Source of the DNA: Sphingobacteriaceae bacterium
GTDB taxonomy: Bacteria > Bacteroidota > Bacteroidia > B-17B0 > Aurantibacillaceae
Reading direction: 5' to 3'
DNA length: 10,221 nucleotides
Assembly (NCBI GenBank): GCA_023251695.1
Contig: JAHEYE010000110.1
Coordinates: forward strand, 1 to 10,221
Both the position numbers and the translations under genes were made by a program. The notes beneath the pieces are model-generated. The model saw nothing but the letters and a program-made list of their open reading frames with translations, was not told the DNA's origin and did not search any database. Numbering within the stretch: the stretch's first letter is position 1; each line of letters starts with the position of its first letter. Below, piece after piece: positions 1 through 7,644 of the stretch.

Positions 1-10
1 TATTAATAGA

Positions 11-757
11 CTATAGGTAATTAATAAATACTGTAAACTCACCACAATTCGTATCAAGCGCGCAATTTCCGCCAATGTCAACATTCACTGTTCCGCCAAA
101 GCGTGCACTGCGGATTTCAATGGTATGGGCTCCCGGGTTGGCAAGGAATGTAGCTGATGTAGGACAAACCTGAAACGAGTTTTGGTTAGTACCATTAAGT
201 GTTTCAATACGGTTCCATCCACCAACAGGTAAAAATGCGCCGTCTAAATAAATAATTACATCAACAATACTATAAGCTGAAGTTGTTGTTAACACGTTTC
301 TTATTCCAATATCACCCATTACAGTCACGGAAGCAGTTTGTCCCGCCGGAATAGTAAAGGCAGCTGTTAAACCAGGTTGTGCTGTATGGACAGTTGAACT
401 AATATTAAGGCGTCCTGCAGTACCATACATTTGCATGATGTCCTGTTCTTTTTTTAAACATACCCAGGCTGGCGAAGCCGGTGTACCGGCGTTATAATAA
501 TAACCCGCTCTACAAGGCATTGCTACGTTCGTATTCCAAACCGTTAATCCTGTGGCAGGCAAAGGAATGGTGACACCATCCGTCTGACTGGTTAAGTTAA
601 TATTTGGATAAAGCACCCCTTTGTTAGTAGAAGACACATCTAACATGGCGCTTGCGTTTGGTAAGGCACCGGTAGCATTAATTCCAATATTCTGCGATAT
701 AATATTTCCGCTCCACAAAAACGGTAATAATAAAATTAAAAATTTAGCTTTTCTCAT
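11..757 (-). CDS. Exported protein with Bacteroidota N-terminal surface module, paralogue of the 1066-1827 gene
   Basis: A 248-residue protein with a signal peptide (about residues 1-21, ending Ile-Ser-Gln), so it is exported from the cytoplasm. Residues 22-101 form a module seen in many Bacteroidota surface proteins: a start NIGINATGALPN, then SAMLDVSSTNKGVL, a PATGL-VWN segment and a YYYN-GTP-W ending. The same module opens the gene at 1066-1827. Residues about 120-248 are beta-rich (alternating hydrophobic/polar, ending in a short strand FTVFINYL) and could be a jelly-roll or C1q/TNF-like fold; this is inference from pattern only. Four cysteines sit in the C-terminal half (C198, C233, C239 and C100 at the module border). 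There is no T9SS sorting domain, so final location (periplasm, outer membrane or outside) is unclear. It is the last visible gene of a probable three-gene unit, 55 AT-rich bases after the preceding stop. Function unknown; export is the confident part. Confidence 0.85.
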   Translation of the reverse strand: MRKAKFLILLLPFLWSGNIISQNIGINATGALPNASAMLDVSSTNKGVLYPNINLTSQTDGVTIPLPATGLTVWNTNVAMPCRAGYYYNAGTPASPAWVCLKKEQDIMQMYGTAGRLNISSTVHTAQPGLTAAFTIPAGQTASVTVMGDIGIRNVLTTTSAYSIVDVIIYLDGAFLPVGGWNRIETLNGTNQNSFQVCPTSATFLANPGAHTIEIRSARFGGTVNVDIGGNCALDTNCGEFTVFINYL

Positions 758-812
758 GTGTTTATTTCTTTAATTATTAAGTTTATTTTACTTATTTTTT
801 ATTATAATATTA

Positions 813-1064
813 CTACTTAGGTTTAACCAGAATTTTTTCTTCATCACGCGAAATAATAACCGGCTCAGGTTTAACTACGCCTGAAGATTTTGTTTCCCCA
901 TCTGTTTTTAATTCGGATGATGAAACTTTCGCATTATCAGATTTATTTTCCTGTGGTTTTTCTTTTATTAATGATGCATCCGCTTTTTTCGAATCATCCT
1001 GACTAAATGCAACCGCAGAAATCCAAATGAAAATAAAGAGTAGTATGGTTTTATTTAATTTCAT
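813..1064 (-). CDS. Small exported, charged, probably disordered protein
   Basis: An 83-residue protein when started at the ATG at 1064. A longer reading from 1097 would add 11 residues, overlap the upstream gene by 32 bases and bury the signal peptide; the chosen start leaves one base after the upstream stop (TAACATG arrangement) and puts a normal signal peptide (MKLNKTILLFIFIWISAVAFSQ) at the N-terminus. The mature part of about 61 residues is rich in Lys, Glu, Asp and Ser, with no cysteine and no hydrophobic core, so it is likely unstructured. The near-contact spacing suggests translational coupling with the 1066-1827 gene, and it lies between two paralogues. No lipobox cysteine is present, so it is not a lipoprotein. 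Family not recognised and no function assigned. A short ORF can be spurious, but the signal peptide and tight spacing support a real gene. Confidence 0.7.
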   Translation of the reverse strand: MKLNKTILLFIFIWISAVAFSQDDSKKADASLIKEKPQENKSDNAKVSSSELKTDGETKSSGVVKPEPVIISRDEEKILVKPK

Positions 1065-1065
1065 G

Positions 1066-1827
1066 TTAATCAAGAATAAATAATGTTCTGTGACCATTTA
1101 AACCGGAAGCAACGTTATTAATGATTAGCGTTGTAGCAAGGTTACAGGCAGTAGCGCTTGCATCACGCCACCAACGGATGGATAATGTAGTAGAAACACC
1201 GGGCGTTACCGCTACCGGATATGCTAAAACTGTATTCCAGATAAGAGACATGTTCCCGTTAAAATCGGTTCCGCCAAGTGGACATTTAGTACCGGTTACT
1301 TTAACAGCACCATTATATAAATCAAAATATCCATTAATAGCACCTGGGCCGGTGGTACAAGCCCCTATTCCTAAATTACCTGAACAAGAGAAGTAAAGAA
1401 ATACAGTCGAATTTTGTGGTGTAAAAGTGATCGACATTGCATTCATTGCCACCGCAGTCGCAACACTGTTCGCATTTGTATTAATATCAGTTACCCCAAT
1501 TGAAGAGTATTTTCTGGTGTTCGAAAGCTGTACCCAATTCGGAGCTGCCGGAGTTCCGCTGTTATAATAATAATAGCCGGGTAATAATCCGCCGCCTGCT
1601 CCTAAATTCCAAACCAATAAACCGGTTGCCGGACTGGCAATAGTAACAGCATCCGTAGGGCCTGTTAGAGTAACATTAGGAATTAAAACGCCTTTATTAG
1701 TAGAAGAGACATCCAACATAGCGCTGTTATTTGGTAATGCGCCCGTTGCGTTAATCCCAATGTTTTGTGAAAACGATACATTGCACAAAACAAACAATGC
1801 AGCGAAAAATGATAGTGACTTATTCAT
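1066..1827 (-). CDS. Exported protein with Bacteroidota N-terminal surface module, paralogue of the 11-757 gene
   Basis: A 253-residue protein with signal peptide (MNKSLSFFAALFVLCNVSFSQ, cleavage near residues 20-21). Residues 21-101 repeat the module of the 11-757 product almost exactly at the start (NIGINATGALPN-SAMLDVSSTNKGVL), then PATGL-VWN, YYYYNSGTP and a Trp. Residues about 105-253 differ from the paralogue: a beta-rich domain containing SITFTP, a Gly/Cys-rich stretch (C148, C157, C182, C228) and a closing RTLFILD strand. The strand pattern resembles trimeric jelly-roll (C1q/TNF-like) heads of tail-fibre-like proteins, but that is inference. No T9SS sorting domain is seen. It is the first gene after the terminator at 1969-1998 and a candidate promoter at 1851-1882, so it probably heads a unit with the two genes downstream. 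Role possibly surface structure or adhesion; not proven. Confidence 0.87.
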   Translation of the reverse strand: MNKSLSFFAALFVLCNVSFSQNIGINATGALPNNSAMLDVSSTNKGVLIPNVTLTGPTDAVTIASPATGLLVWNLGAGGGLLPGYYYYNSGTPAAPNWVQLSNTRKYSSIGVTDINTNANSVATAVAMNAMSITFTPQNSTVFLYFSCSGNLGIGACTTGPGAINGYFDLYNGAVKVTGTKCPLGGTDFNGNMSLIWNTVLAYPVAVTPGVSTTLSIRWWRDASATACNLATTLIINNVASGLNGHRTLFILD

Positions 1828-1850
1828 GCTTTAATTTTTGAGTTATTAAA

Positions 1851-1882
1851 CAAATTTATGCAATTTAAGGAAGCCCTTTAAA
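1851..1882 (-). promoter_or_regulatory. Candidate Bacteroidota-type promoter for the 1827-11 gene unit
   Basis: Read on the minus strand, TAAATTTG at 1858-1851 matches the Bacteroidota -7 consensus TAnnTTTG exactly. A TTTA at 1882-1879 lies 20 bases upstream and matches three of four bases of the -33 TTTG element. Transcription would start a few bases before the ATG at 1827, giving a short leader. The AT-rich background makes chance matches likely, so support is moderate; the position just after a terminator and before a gene start helps. Confidence 0.42.
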
Positions 1883-1968
1883 TGGCATTTTAGCAAAATG
1901 TTGACTTTTAAATAAATAGCTTTAATTAAACCCTTGTAGGTGATTATTAACAAAAATTATACCAAAAT

Positions 1969-1998
1969 CAAAAAGGCGGGGTAAAACCCGCCTTTTTG
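1969..1998 (-). terminator. Intrinsic terminator after the giant surface protein gene
   Basis: A perfect 12-base-pair inverted repeat: left arm at 1969-1980, 6-base loop (GTAAAA) at 1981-1986, right arm at 1987-1998. The core is GGCGGG/CCCGCC flanked by A5 and T5, so a T-tract follows the stem whichever strand is transcribed. It begins 20 bases after the stop of the giant gene (2018) and separates it from the downstream unit. No gene on the other strand needs it, so its main role is probably ending the giant gene's message. Confidence 0.88.
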
Positions 1999-2017
1999 TT
2001 AATAATATATGCCTAAA

Positions 2018-5000
2018 CTACCTGAAAAGGCCCACAGAACCATTCTTTTTATATTCTTTACCATCGAAACCGGTGGCAATAACAAAGTAGAAATAAGTAC
2101 CATCCGTGGCTTTCTGACCATTATTAGTAATACCATCCCAGGCAGCTTTCGCTCCAATGAAATCGTACATCAACTGACCCCATCGGTTAAATATTTGTAA
2201 CTGTATTTCTTTTACCCCTGTTGATTTAATTGTAAATAAATCGTTAGTGTTGTCGCCGTTCGGTGTAAACACGTTTGGTATTTCAATACTAAATCCGTCT
2301 TCAATAACAATAACAGCTGTTGCCGTAGCAACGCAAGCACCTGACGACACCACTAAAGTTACAGTGTAAGTTCCGGCTGCATTATATGTATTCGTAGTAT
2401 TGTAAGTTGTTGATGTATTACCATCTCCAAAGTCCCAAGTATATGTAACCGATGGTGTGGATGTACTTCCATTTGTAAACACTACAACTTGAGGCGCAAA
2501 ACCGTTTGTAATATCAGGTGTAAATGTTGCCACCGGTGTGCTGTTAGCTACATTCACGCTGCTTGTTGAAGAACAACCCGTAATCGTATTTGTTACTATT
2601 AATATATAAGTACCGGGCTGATCTACAATTGGAGTCCCTGTTGTTGAACCTGTAATAGTACCTGGACCAGTCCAGGAATAAACTACATTAGGATCAGGAG
2701 AACCTCCGTTTAGAGTAACAGTTGCTGTACCTCCGCAAGGCATAATAGCACTTGCAACCGAAGTTGCAGTTGGAGCAGCAGTATTTGATAAAACACTTAT
2801 CGTTTCCGTTGAAGAACAACTGGTACTTGTATTTGTTACAACTACCGAATAAACACCTGCTGTATTTACAGAAATACTTTGTGTTGTTGCTCCTGTACTC
2901 CAGCTATATGTAACAGCAGCTGATGCATTAGCAGTCAGAATATTAGCGCTATTAGTTGGTGAACAACCTAAACCAATTGTTGATGATGAACTTATTGTTA
3001 ATGTAGGAACAGCAGTAGTTCCAACTACAATAACAGATAACGAATTTGAAGTACATCCTGTAATGGTATTTGTAACTGTTACACTATATGTACCGTTTTG
3101 ATTAACTGTAACGCTGCTATTCGTAGTGCTGCCAATAATTCCCGGACCGCTCCACGAATAAGTGACGTTAGTTGAAGGTGTATAGGCAGGATCAATTGTT
3201 ACTGTCGGATTTGCGCAACTTAAAGGACTGGCTGTTCCTGTGCCTGCTACAAATGTCGGAGCAGTTGTAGCATCAGTAACGGTAAGAATTGCCGGAGATG
3301 TACAACCGTTTGTTGCTGTAATTACGCAAGTATAAGTGCCCGCTGCAGTAAAGGTAACTACACTACCTGTTGTCGAACCCGAAATACCTGAAGCAGGGCT
3401 CCAAGAATAAGAACCTATAGTAACTGTAGATGTAATGTTAACGCTTATAGTTGGGTTAGCCGTTATACAAGTAATACTTGGTGAAGAGTTGCTTAATGAG
3501 AATGTTGGAGCCAAAGTGTTCGGTGAAACCGCTGCAATTGCAGCCGCTGCAGAACAACCGTTAGTTCCGGTTACAACAACACTATAAGTACCATTTCCGC
3601 TAACAGTTGCGGTTGCAGATGTTCCACCGCTGGAAACAACACCCGGACCTGATGCCATCCATGAATAAGTAGATGCACCCGTTGCAGTTGCAGTTAATGC
3701 CACTGTTGAATTAGTACAAGATAAGGTAAAGGTTGGTGGATTAATTGATACACCTGTTGGAGCGTTGGTACTTGAACCTACGGCAACAGTTTCAGTTCCA
3801 ACACAACCGTTATTTGTGTTTGTAACAATAACTGTATAAGTGCCACCTAAACTTGATGTAATTGTAGATAAAGTATTTGTTCCAACAATTCCCGGTCCTG
3901 ACCAATTGTAAGTATAGGTACCCGCGCCTGCACCCGCTGTTAGAGTAGATGTTGTGCTGCTACAAGTAATAACATTTGATGAAGTTGTAGTTGGTGTAAC
4001 TGCTGCATTATCATTCGTAACACTATTGGTAATAATTGAAACACAACCGTTTAATAAATTAGTCAACGTTAAGGTATAAACTCCTCCCATGTTAACGTTA
4101 ATGGTTGCAGTACTGCTTCCGGAAACAATTCCCGGACCACTCCATGTATATGTTACAGGAGAAGCGGTAGTAGTTGCTACAACCTGAGCTGAAGTATTAG
4201 TACAAGTTATGGTGTTTGAATTAGCTAAAGTTGCTGTTGGGATACTGGCATTGGGCACAACAGTAAATACTGCGGGTGCGCTTGGACAACCATTAGCCGG
4301 ATTTGTAACTGTCATTGAGTATTGTCCCGGTGCACAAGCCGTAGCTGTATAAGATGTTGCCCCGGCACAAACTCCACCTGTCCAAACCACAGTACATGAA
4401 CTTGGATTGGCACTACCAATCAAATTAACTGAAGGGGTTGCGCAGGTAATAGTTACAGAACCACTTCCTAAAGCAGTTGGTGGCGTTGTGTTCGTTCCTA
4501 CAGCAGCCACAGCTGAACTCGTACAACCGTTAACTGCACTTTGAACAACAAGCGTATAATTTCCTGAAAGAACAACATTCACAGTTTGCTGGTTAGCAGG
4601 ACCTACAATACCACTACCTAACCAAGAATAAAGAACTCCTGATGAAGGATTGCCTGTTAAGGTCAATGAAGAAGTTGAACAAGTTAAAGACTGACTTGGA
4701 ATTGCTGTTTGAGTAGGCGCTGTTGTATTGGTATTTGCTACCACAACTGCTGCCGGTGCCGAACAACCGTTAGTTCCTGTAACAACAACAGAATATGTTC
4801 CTCCGCCGTTTCCTGTTGCGCTTGATGATGTTGCTCCTGATGTGATTGAAGAACCTGCAGGTGCAGTCCATGAATAAGTTAAACCGGTTGGTGTAACACC
4901 AAGGTTAATTGCAGCAGAAGTACAGGTAACAGTACCTGATGATGTAGCCGAAATACCTGTAGGGACAACAGTATTAAATGGAGCCGAAGCAGTTGCCTGA

Positions 5001-7636
5001 GCCGTACAACCGTTAGTTGCACTTTGGAAAACTAAAGTATAAGTACCCGGACCGGATCCTGTTGTGTTACCATTATTTACGCCTCCGGTTATTGAACTTC
5101 CCGATGGGGCAGTCCATGTATAAGTTCCGCCACTCGAAGGAGCACCGCTTAAACTGAAAGTTTGACTTGCACAAGTAATAGAACTTGTTGCAGAGGCTGT
5201 CACGCCAACAGGCGCAACAGTATTGAACGGTGCAGCAGCAGTCGCCTGAGCTGTACATCCATTAACCGAACTTTGGAAAATTAAAGTATAGGTTCCAAGA
5301 CCATTAGCAGTTGTATTCTGATTATTTACGCCGCCGGTAATTGAGCTTCCCGCAGGGGCCACCCAAGTATAAGTTCCACCTGAACCAGGTGCACCTGCTA
5401 AACTAAGTGTTTGACTTGTACACGTAATTGAACTGGTTGCATTCGCAGTAACACCAACAGGCGCAACAGTATTGAATGGTGCAGCGGCAGTTGCCTGAGC
5501 TGTACATCCATTGACCGAACTTTGGAAAATTAAAGTATATGTTCCAAGGCCATTAGCGGTTGTATTCTGATTGTTTACACCACCTGTAATTGAGCTTCCT
5601 CCCGGGGCTACCCAAGTATAAGTTCCACCTGAACCCGGTGCGCCTGCCAAACTAAGTGTTTGACTTGTACATGTAATTGAACTGGTTGCATTCGCAGTAA
5701 CGCCAACCGGTCCAACAGTATTAATTACTGCGGCAGCAGTTGCCTGGGCTGTACAACCATTCACAGCATCAGTAACTCTTACAGTATATGTACCAGGACC
5801 AGAACCTGTTGTGTTTTGATTATTTACACCGCCTGTTATTGAGCTTCCCGCAGGAGCTGTCCAAGTATAAGTCATTCCGGCAGGATTAGAAGTTAAGTTG
5901 ATAACACTGTTTGTACAGGTTACAGATGCAGAGCTTCCTGCTGAAGGAGAAGGCGCAACCGTATTAATAAGTGCAACAACTGTAGCCTGAGCCGTACATC
6001 CATTTACTGCACTTTGTATTTTTACAGTATAAGTTCCAGGACCGGAACCAGTGGTATTTTGGTTATTCACACCGCCTGTTATTGAACTTCCTCCGGGGGC
6101 TGTCCAAGTATAAGTTAAACCACCTGTTGTTGAAGTAAGATTAATAGCATTATTATTACACGTTATCGAGCCGGATGTACCTGCTGAAGTTGAAGGAGCA
6201 ACCGTATTTATCTGTGCAGCAACAGTAGCATTTGCAAAACACCCGTTTGCAGGATCTACAACGCGCACTGTATATGTTCCGGGACCCGAACCGGTAGTAT
6301 TCTGATTATTTACACCGCCTGTAATTGAGCTTCCACCCGGAGCAGTCCAGGTATAAGTCATACCCGCAGGATTAGAAGTTAAGTTGATAACACTGTTTGT
6401 ACAGGTAACAGAGGCAGAAGTTCCTGCAGTTGCAGGAGGAGCCACTGTATTAAATCCTACAGCAACGGTGCTGGTTAATGAAGTACATCCACCAGAAGTT
6501 ACTGTTAATGAATAAACACCTGCCGAACCTACAACAGGGCTAGCAGTTGTACCACCCGAAACAATTCCGGGACCGCTCCAAGCATAAGTTCCACCACCGG
6601 AACCTGCCATGACGGTTGTTATATTCACACAAGTTAAAGATTTTGTAGGGCCCGCATTTGCGACGGGTAATGCGTTTACAGTAATGCTATTTGTTGTTGC
6701 ATTACCACAAGTTGGCGTAATCCCAACCGTATAAGTTACAGGCCATGAGCCGGCACCGGTTAAAGTAGGACAAAAGTTACCACCACTCATACCTATCGCT
6801 GCAGTAAAGGTACCTCCTGCAGTTCCTGTTATTGTTCCCGGACTAACACAAGGTCCGTTAGCACATAAAGGTCCGGTAGCAGTCCAGCTTGAAACGTATG
6901 GATTGGTAATTGAAATGGTTCTGGTTACAAGACCACCACAAGTTGGCGTACCCTGACTATTGAAATAATATGAGACAGTATAAATACCCTGCGCCATCTG
7001 ATAAGTATCCAACCAAAAGTCACCATTATTTGTATTAAGTGATGCTGATGGGACAACGGCCGGTGCAATAGTATAACCAACCGTTCCAATATTGGTACCT
7101 GCAGGAATAGTGATAGTTTGACAGCTGTTAGCTACTGAATTATTCCAAATACCTGTTGTGATAGGCACGCTGTTATAACAACTAGCAACTGTATAATTCA
7201 TATTGGGAGCGATGGCAGTATTACATAAAGTATAGCCATGCCCTTGCGTAGGGTCTACGAAGAACATAGATAAAGTGTAACTGCTTGTGTTAGGAAGAAT
7301 GCTGTTACAAGCAACAGAACACAAATCATAAATATTAGTGTTTGCGCCCTGACCAACCGCTAATGAATTATTGGTTGCAGCGTTGGCGTTTGTTAATCCA
7401 ATAATAATGCGGATACAAGGTGTTGTTCCATTATTACCAACGGCGAACTGTGTGGGGCTGATATTTATAAGATTGGCATAAGTACAAGGGATGGTTGCTG
7501 TCATTGGAGCAAAGGTACTTCCATCATACACGCCTAAACTAGGTGTTAAACACCCCATTGGGGCATTCTGAGCTTTGTTCTCATTAAACGAGAATAAAAC
7601 GAAAAACAATAAAGCTAATTTGTAAAGATTTTTCAT
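2018..7636 (-). CDS. Giant T9SS-secreted surface protein with about 17 Ig-like repeats, a PKD domain and a type B sorting domain
   Basis: A 1,872-residue protein. Order: signal peptide (1-22); a unique Cys-containing N-terminal region (24-320); about 17 Ig-like repeats of 75-84 residues (324-1699), most with a Thr-Cys near the start, a Tyr-x-Trp in the middle, Gly-x-Tyr and a closing Asn-Gly-Cys, suggesting one disulfide each; a PKD domain (1701-1780, WDFGDG at 1734-1739); and a gliding-motility-type T9SS C-terminal domain (1785-1872) with IPNVFTPNGDNTNDLF, FNRWGQ, WDG and DGTYFY. The sorting domain is known to direct proteins across the outer membrane through T9SS, with type B used by SprB-like adhesins, so a cell-surface or released adhesin is the best guess. 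Repeats 2-8 share a WxAPxGSSIT core, while most others have WSGPGI-like cores, pointing to local expansion. The Ig region is Thr/Ser/Asn-rich and almost charge-free. Start at 7636 lies 8 bases after the preceding stop, so the two genes are probably co-transcribed. Ligand unknown. Confidence 0.95.
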   Translation of the reverse strand: MKNLYKLALLFFVLFSFNENKAQNAPMGCLTPSLGVYDGSTFAPMTATIPCTYANLINISPTQFAVGNNGTTPCIRIIIGLTNANAATNNSLAVGQGANTNIYDLCSVACNSILPNTSSYTLSMFFVDPTQGHGYTLCNTAIAPNMNYTVASCYNSVPITTGIWNNSVANSCQTITIPAGTNIGTVGYTIAPAVVPSASLNTNNGDFWLDTYQMAQGIYTVSYYFNSQGTPTCGGLVTRTISITNPYVSSWTATGPLCANGPCVSPGTITGTAGGTFTAAIGMSGGNFCPTLTGAGSWPVTYTVGITPTCGNATTNSITVNALPVANAGPTKSLTCVNITTVMAGSGGGTYAWSGPGIVSGGTTASPVVGSAGVYSLTVTSGGCTSLTSTVAVGFNTVAPPATAGTSASVTCTNSVINLTSNPAGMTYTWTAPGGSSITGGVNNQNTTGSGPGTYTVRVVDPANGCFANATVAAQINTVAPSTSAGTSGSITCNNNAINLTSTTGGLTYTWTAPGGSSITGGVNNQNTTGSGPGTYTVKIQSAVNGCTAQATVVALINTVAPSPSAGSSASVTCTNSVINLTSNPAGMTYTWTAPAGSSITGGVNNQNTTGSGPGTYTVRVTDAVNGCTAQATAAAVINTVGPVGVTANATSSITCTSQTLSLAGAPGSGGTYTWVAPGGSSITGGVNNQNTTANGLGTYTLIFQSSVNGCTAQATAAAPFNTVAPVGVTANATSSITCTSQTLSLAGAPGSGGTYTWVAPAGSSITGGVNNQNTTANGLGTYTLIFQSSVNGCTAQATAAAPFNTVAPVGVTASATSSITCASQTFSLSGAPSSGGTYTWTAPSGSSITGGVNNGNTTGSGPGTYTLVFQSATNGCTAQATASAPFNTVVPTGISATSSGTVTCTSAAINLGVTPTGLTYSWTAPAGSSITSGATSSSATGNGGGTYSVVVTGTNGCSAPAAVVVANTNTTAPTQTAIPSQSLTCSTSSLTLTGNPSSGVLYSWLGSGIVGPANQQTVNVVLSGNYTLVVQSAVNGCTSSAVAAVGTNTTPPTALGSGSVTITCATPSVNLIGSANPSSCTVVWTGGVCAGATSYTATACAPGQYSMTVTNPANGCPSAPAVFTVVPNASIPTATLANSNTITCTNTSAQVVATTTASPVTYTWSGPGIVSGSSTATINVNMGGVYTLTLTNLLNGCVSIITNSVTNDNAAVTPTTTSSNVITCSSTTSTLTAGAGAGTYTYNWSGPGIVGTNTLSTITSSLGGTYTVIVTNTNNGCVGTETVAVGSSTNAPTGVSINPPTFTLSCTNSTVALTATATGASTYSWMASGPGVVSSGGTSATATVSGNGTYSVVVTGTNGCSAAAAIAAVSPNTLAPTFSLSNSSPSITCITANPTISVNITSTVTIGSYSWSPASGISGSTTGSVVTFTAAGTYTCVITATNGCTSPAILTVTDATTAPTFVAGTGTASPLSCANPTVTIDPAYTPSTNVTYSWSGPGIIGSTTNSSVTVNQNGTYSVTVTNTITGCTSNSLSVIVVGTTAVPTLTISSSSTIGLGCSPTNSANILTANASAAVTYSWSTGATTQSISVNTAGVYSVVVTNTSTSCSSTETISVLSNTAAPTATSVASAIMPCGGTATVTLNGGSPDPNVVYSWTGPGTITGSTTGTPIVDQPGTYILIVTNTITGCSSTSSVNVANSTPVATFTPDITNGFAPQVVVFTNGSTSTPSVTYTWDFGDGNTSTTYNTTNTYNAAGTYTVTLVVSSGACVATATAVIVIEDGFSIEIPNVFTPNGDNTNDLFTIKSTGVKEIQLQIFNRWGQLMYDFIGAKAAWDGITNNGQKATDGTYFYFVIATGFDGKEYKKNGSVGLFR
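2021..2284 (-). other. T9SS type B (gliding-motility-associated) C-terminal sorting domain
   Basis: Covers residues 1785-1872 of the giant protein. Diagnostic pieces in order: IPNVFTPNGDNTNDLF (1786-1801), IFNRWGQLMYDF (1815-1826), WDG (1833-1835), DGTYFY (1845-1850) and a final basic segment KEYKKNGSVGLFR. This pattern is the known gliding-motility-associated C-terminal domain used for T9SS export. Unlike the Ig region before it, it contains a normal number of Lys and Arg. Confidence 0.95.
4967..6442 (-). repeat. Six period-locked tandem repeats within the giant gene (3 x 243 bases, 3 x 249 bases)
   Basis: These bases encode residues 399-890. The boundary motif (minus-strand codons for Asn-Thr-Val-Ala-Pro or similar) recurs at exact spacings: 243 bases for the three N-terminal units (5714-6442, 81 residues each) and 249 bases for the next three (4967-5713, 83 residues each). 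The two neighbouring units at 5212-5460 and 5461-5709 are about 92 percent identical by my eye count (about 21 differences) yet encode proteins differing at one residue (Gly versus Ala). All share a GSSITGGVNN segment. Such arrays arise by unequal crossing-over or slippage and can change copy number between strains. Confidence 0.9.
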
Positions 7637-7644
7637 GTTTGTAT

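Noticed and set aside
758..812. Possible terminator or promoter between the last two genes
   Set aside because: The 55 bases are very AT-rich, with no GC stem and no TAnnTTTG element, so I see no support for a transcription break here.
1065..1097. Longer N-terminus (11 extra residues) for the small exported protein
   Set aside because: It would overlap the upstream gene and place 11 polar/mixed residues before a canonical Lys-led signal peptide; the ATG at 1064 fits better.
1121..1396. Plus-strand open frame of 91 codons opposite the 1066-1827 gene
   Set aside because: It lies wholly inside a well-supported gene on the other strand, lacks a signal or domain, and its sequence reads as the complement of that gene's beta-rich domain.
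2009..2200. Plus-strand open frame of 63 codons opposite the T9SS sorting domain
   Set aside because: Antisense to a conserved domain with clear motifs; no independent coding signal.
5073..5258. Minus-strand 61-codon frame with many Cys inside the repeat block
   Set aside because: A shifted-frame reading of the repeat codons; the Cys richness comes from the repeated Thr/Ala-coding triplets read out of frame.
4967..6442. Possible CRISPR array or mobile repeat because of regular spacing
   Set aside because: The repeats are long, in frame and encode Ig-like domains continuously, with no short direct repeats separated by unique spacers.
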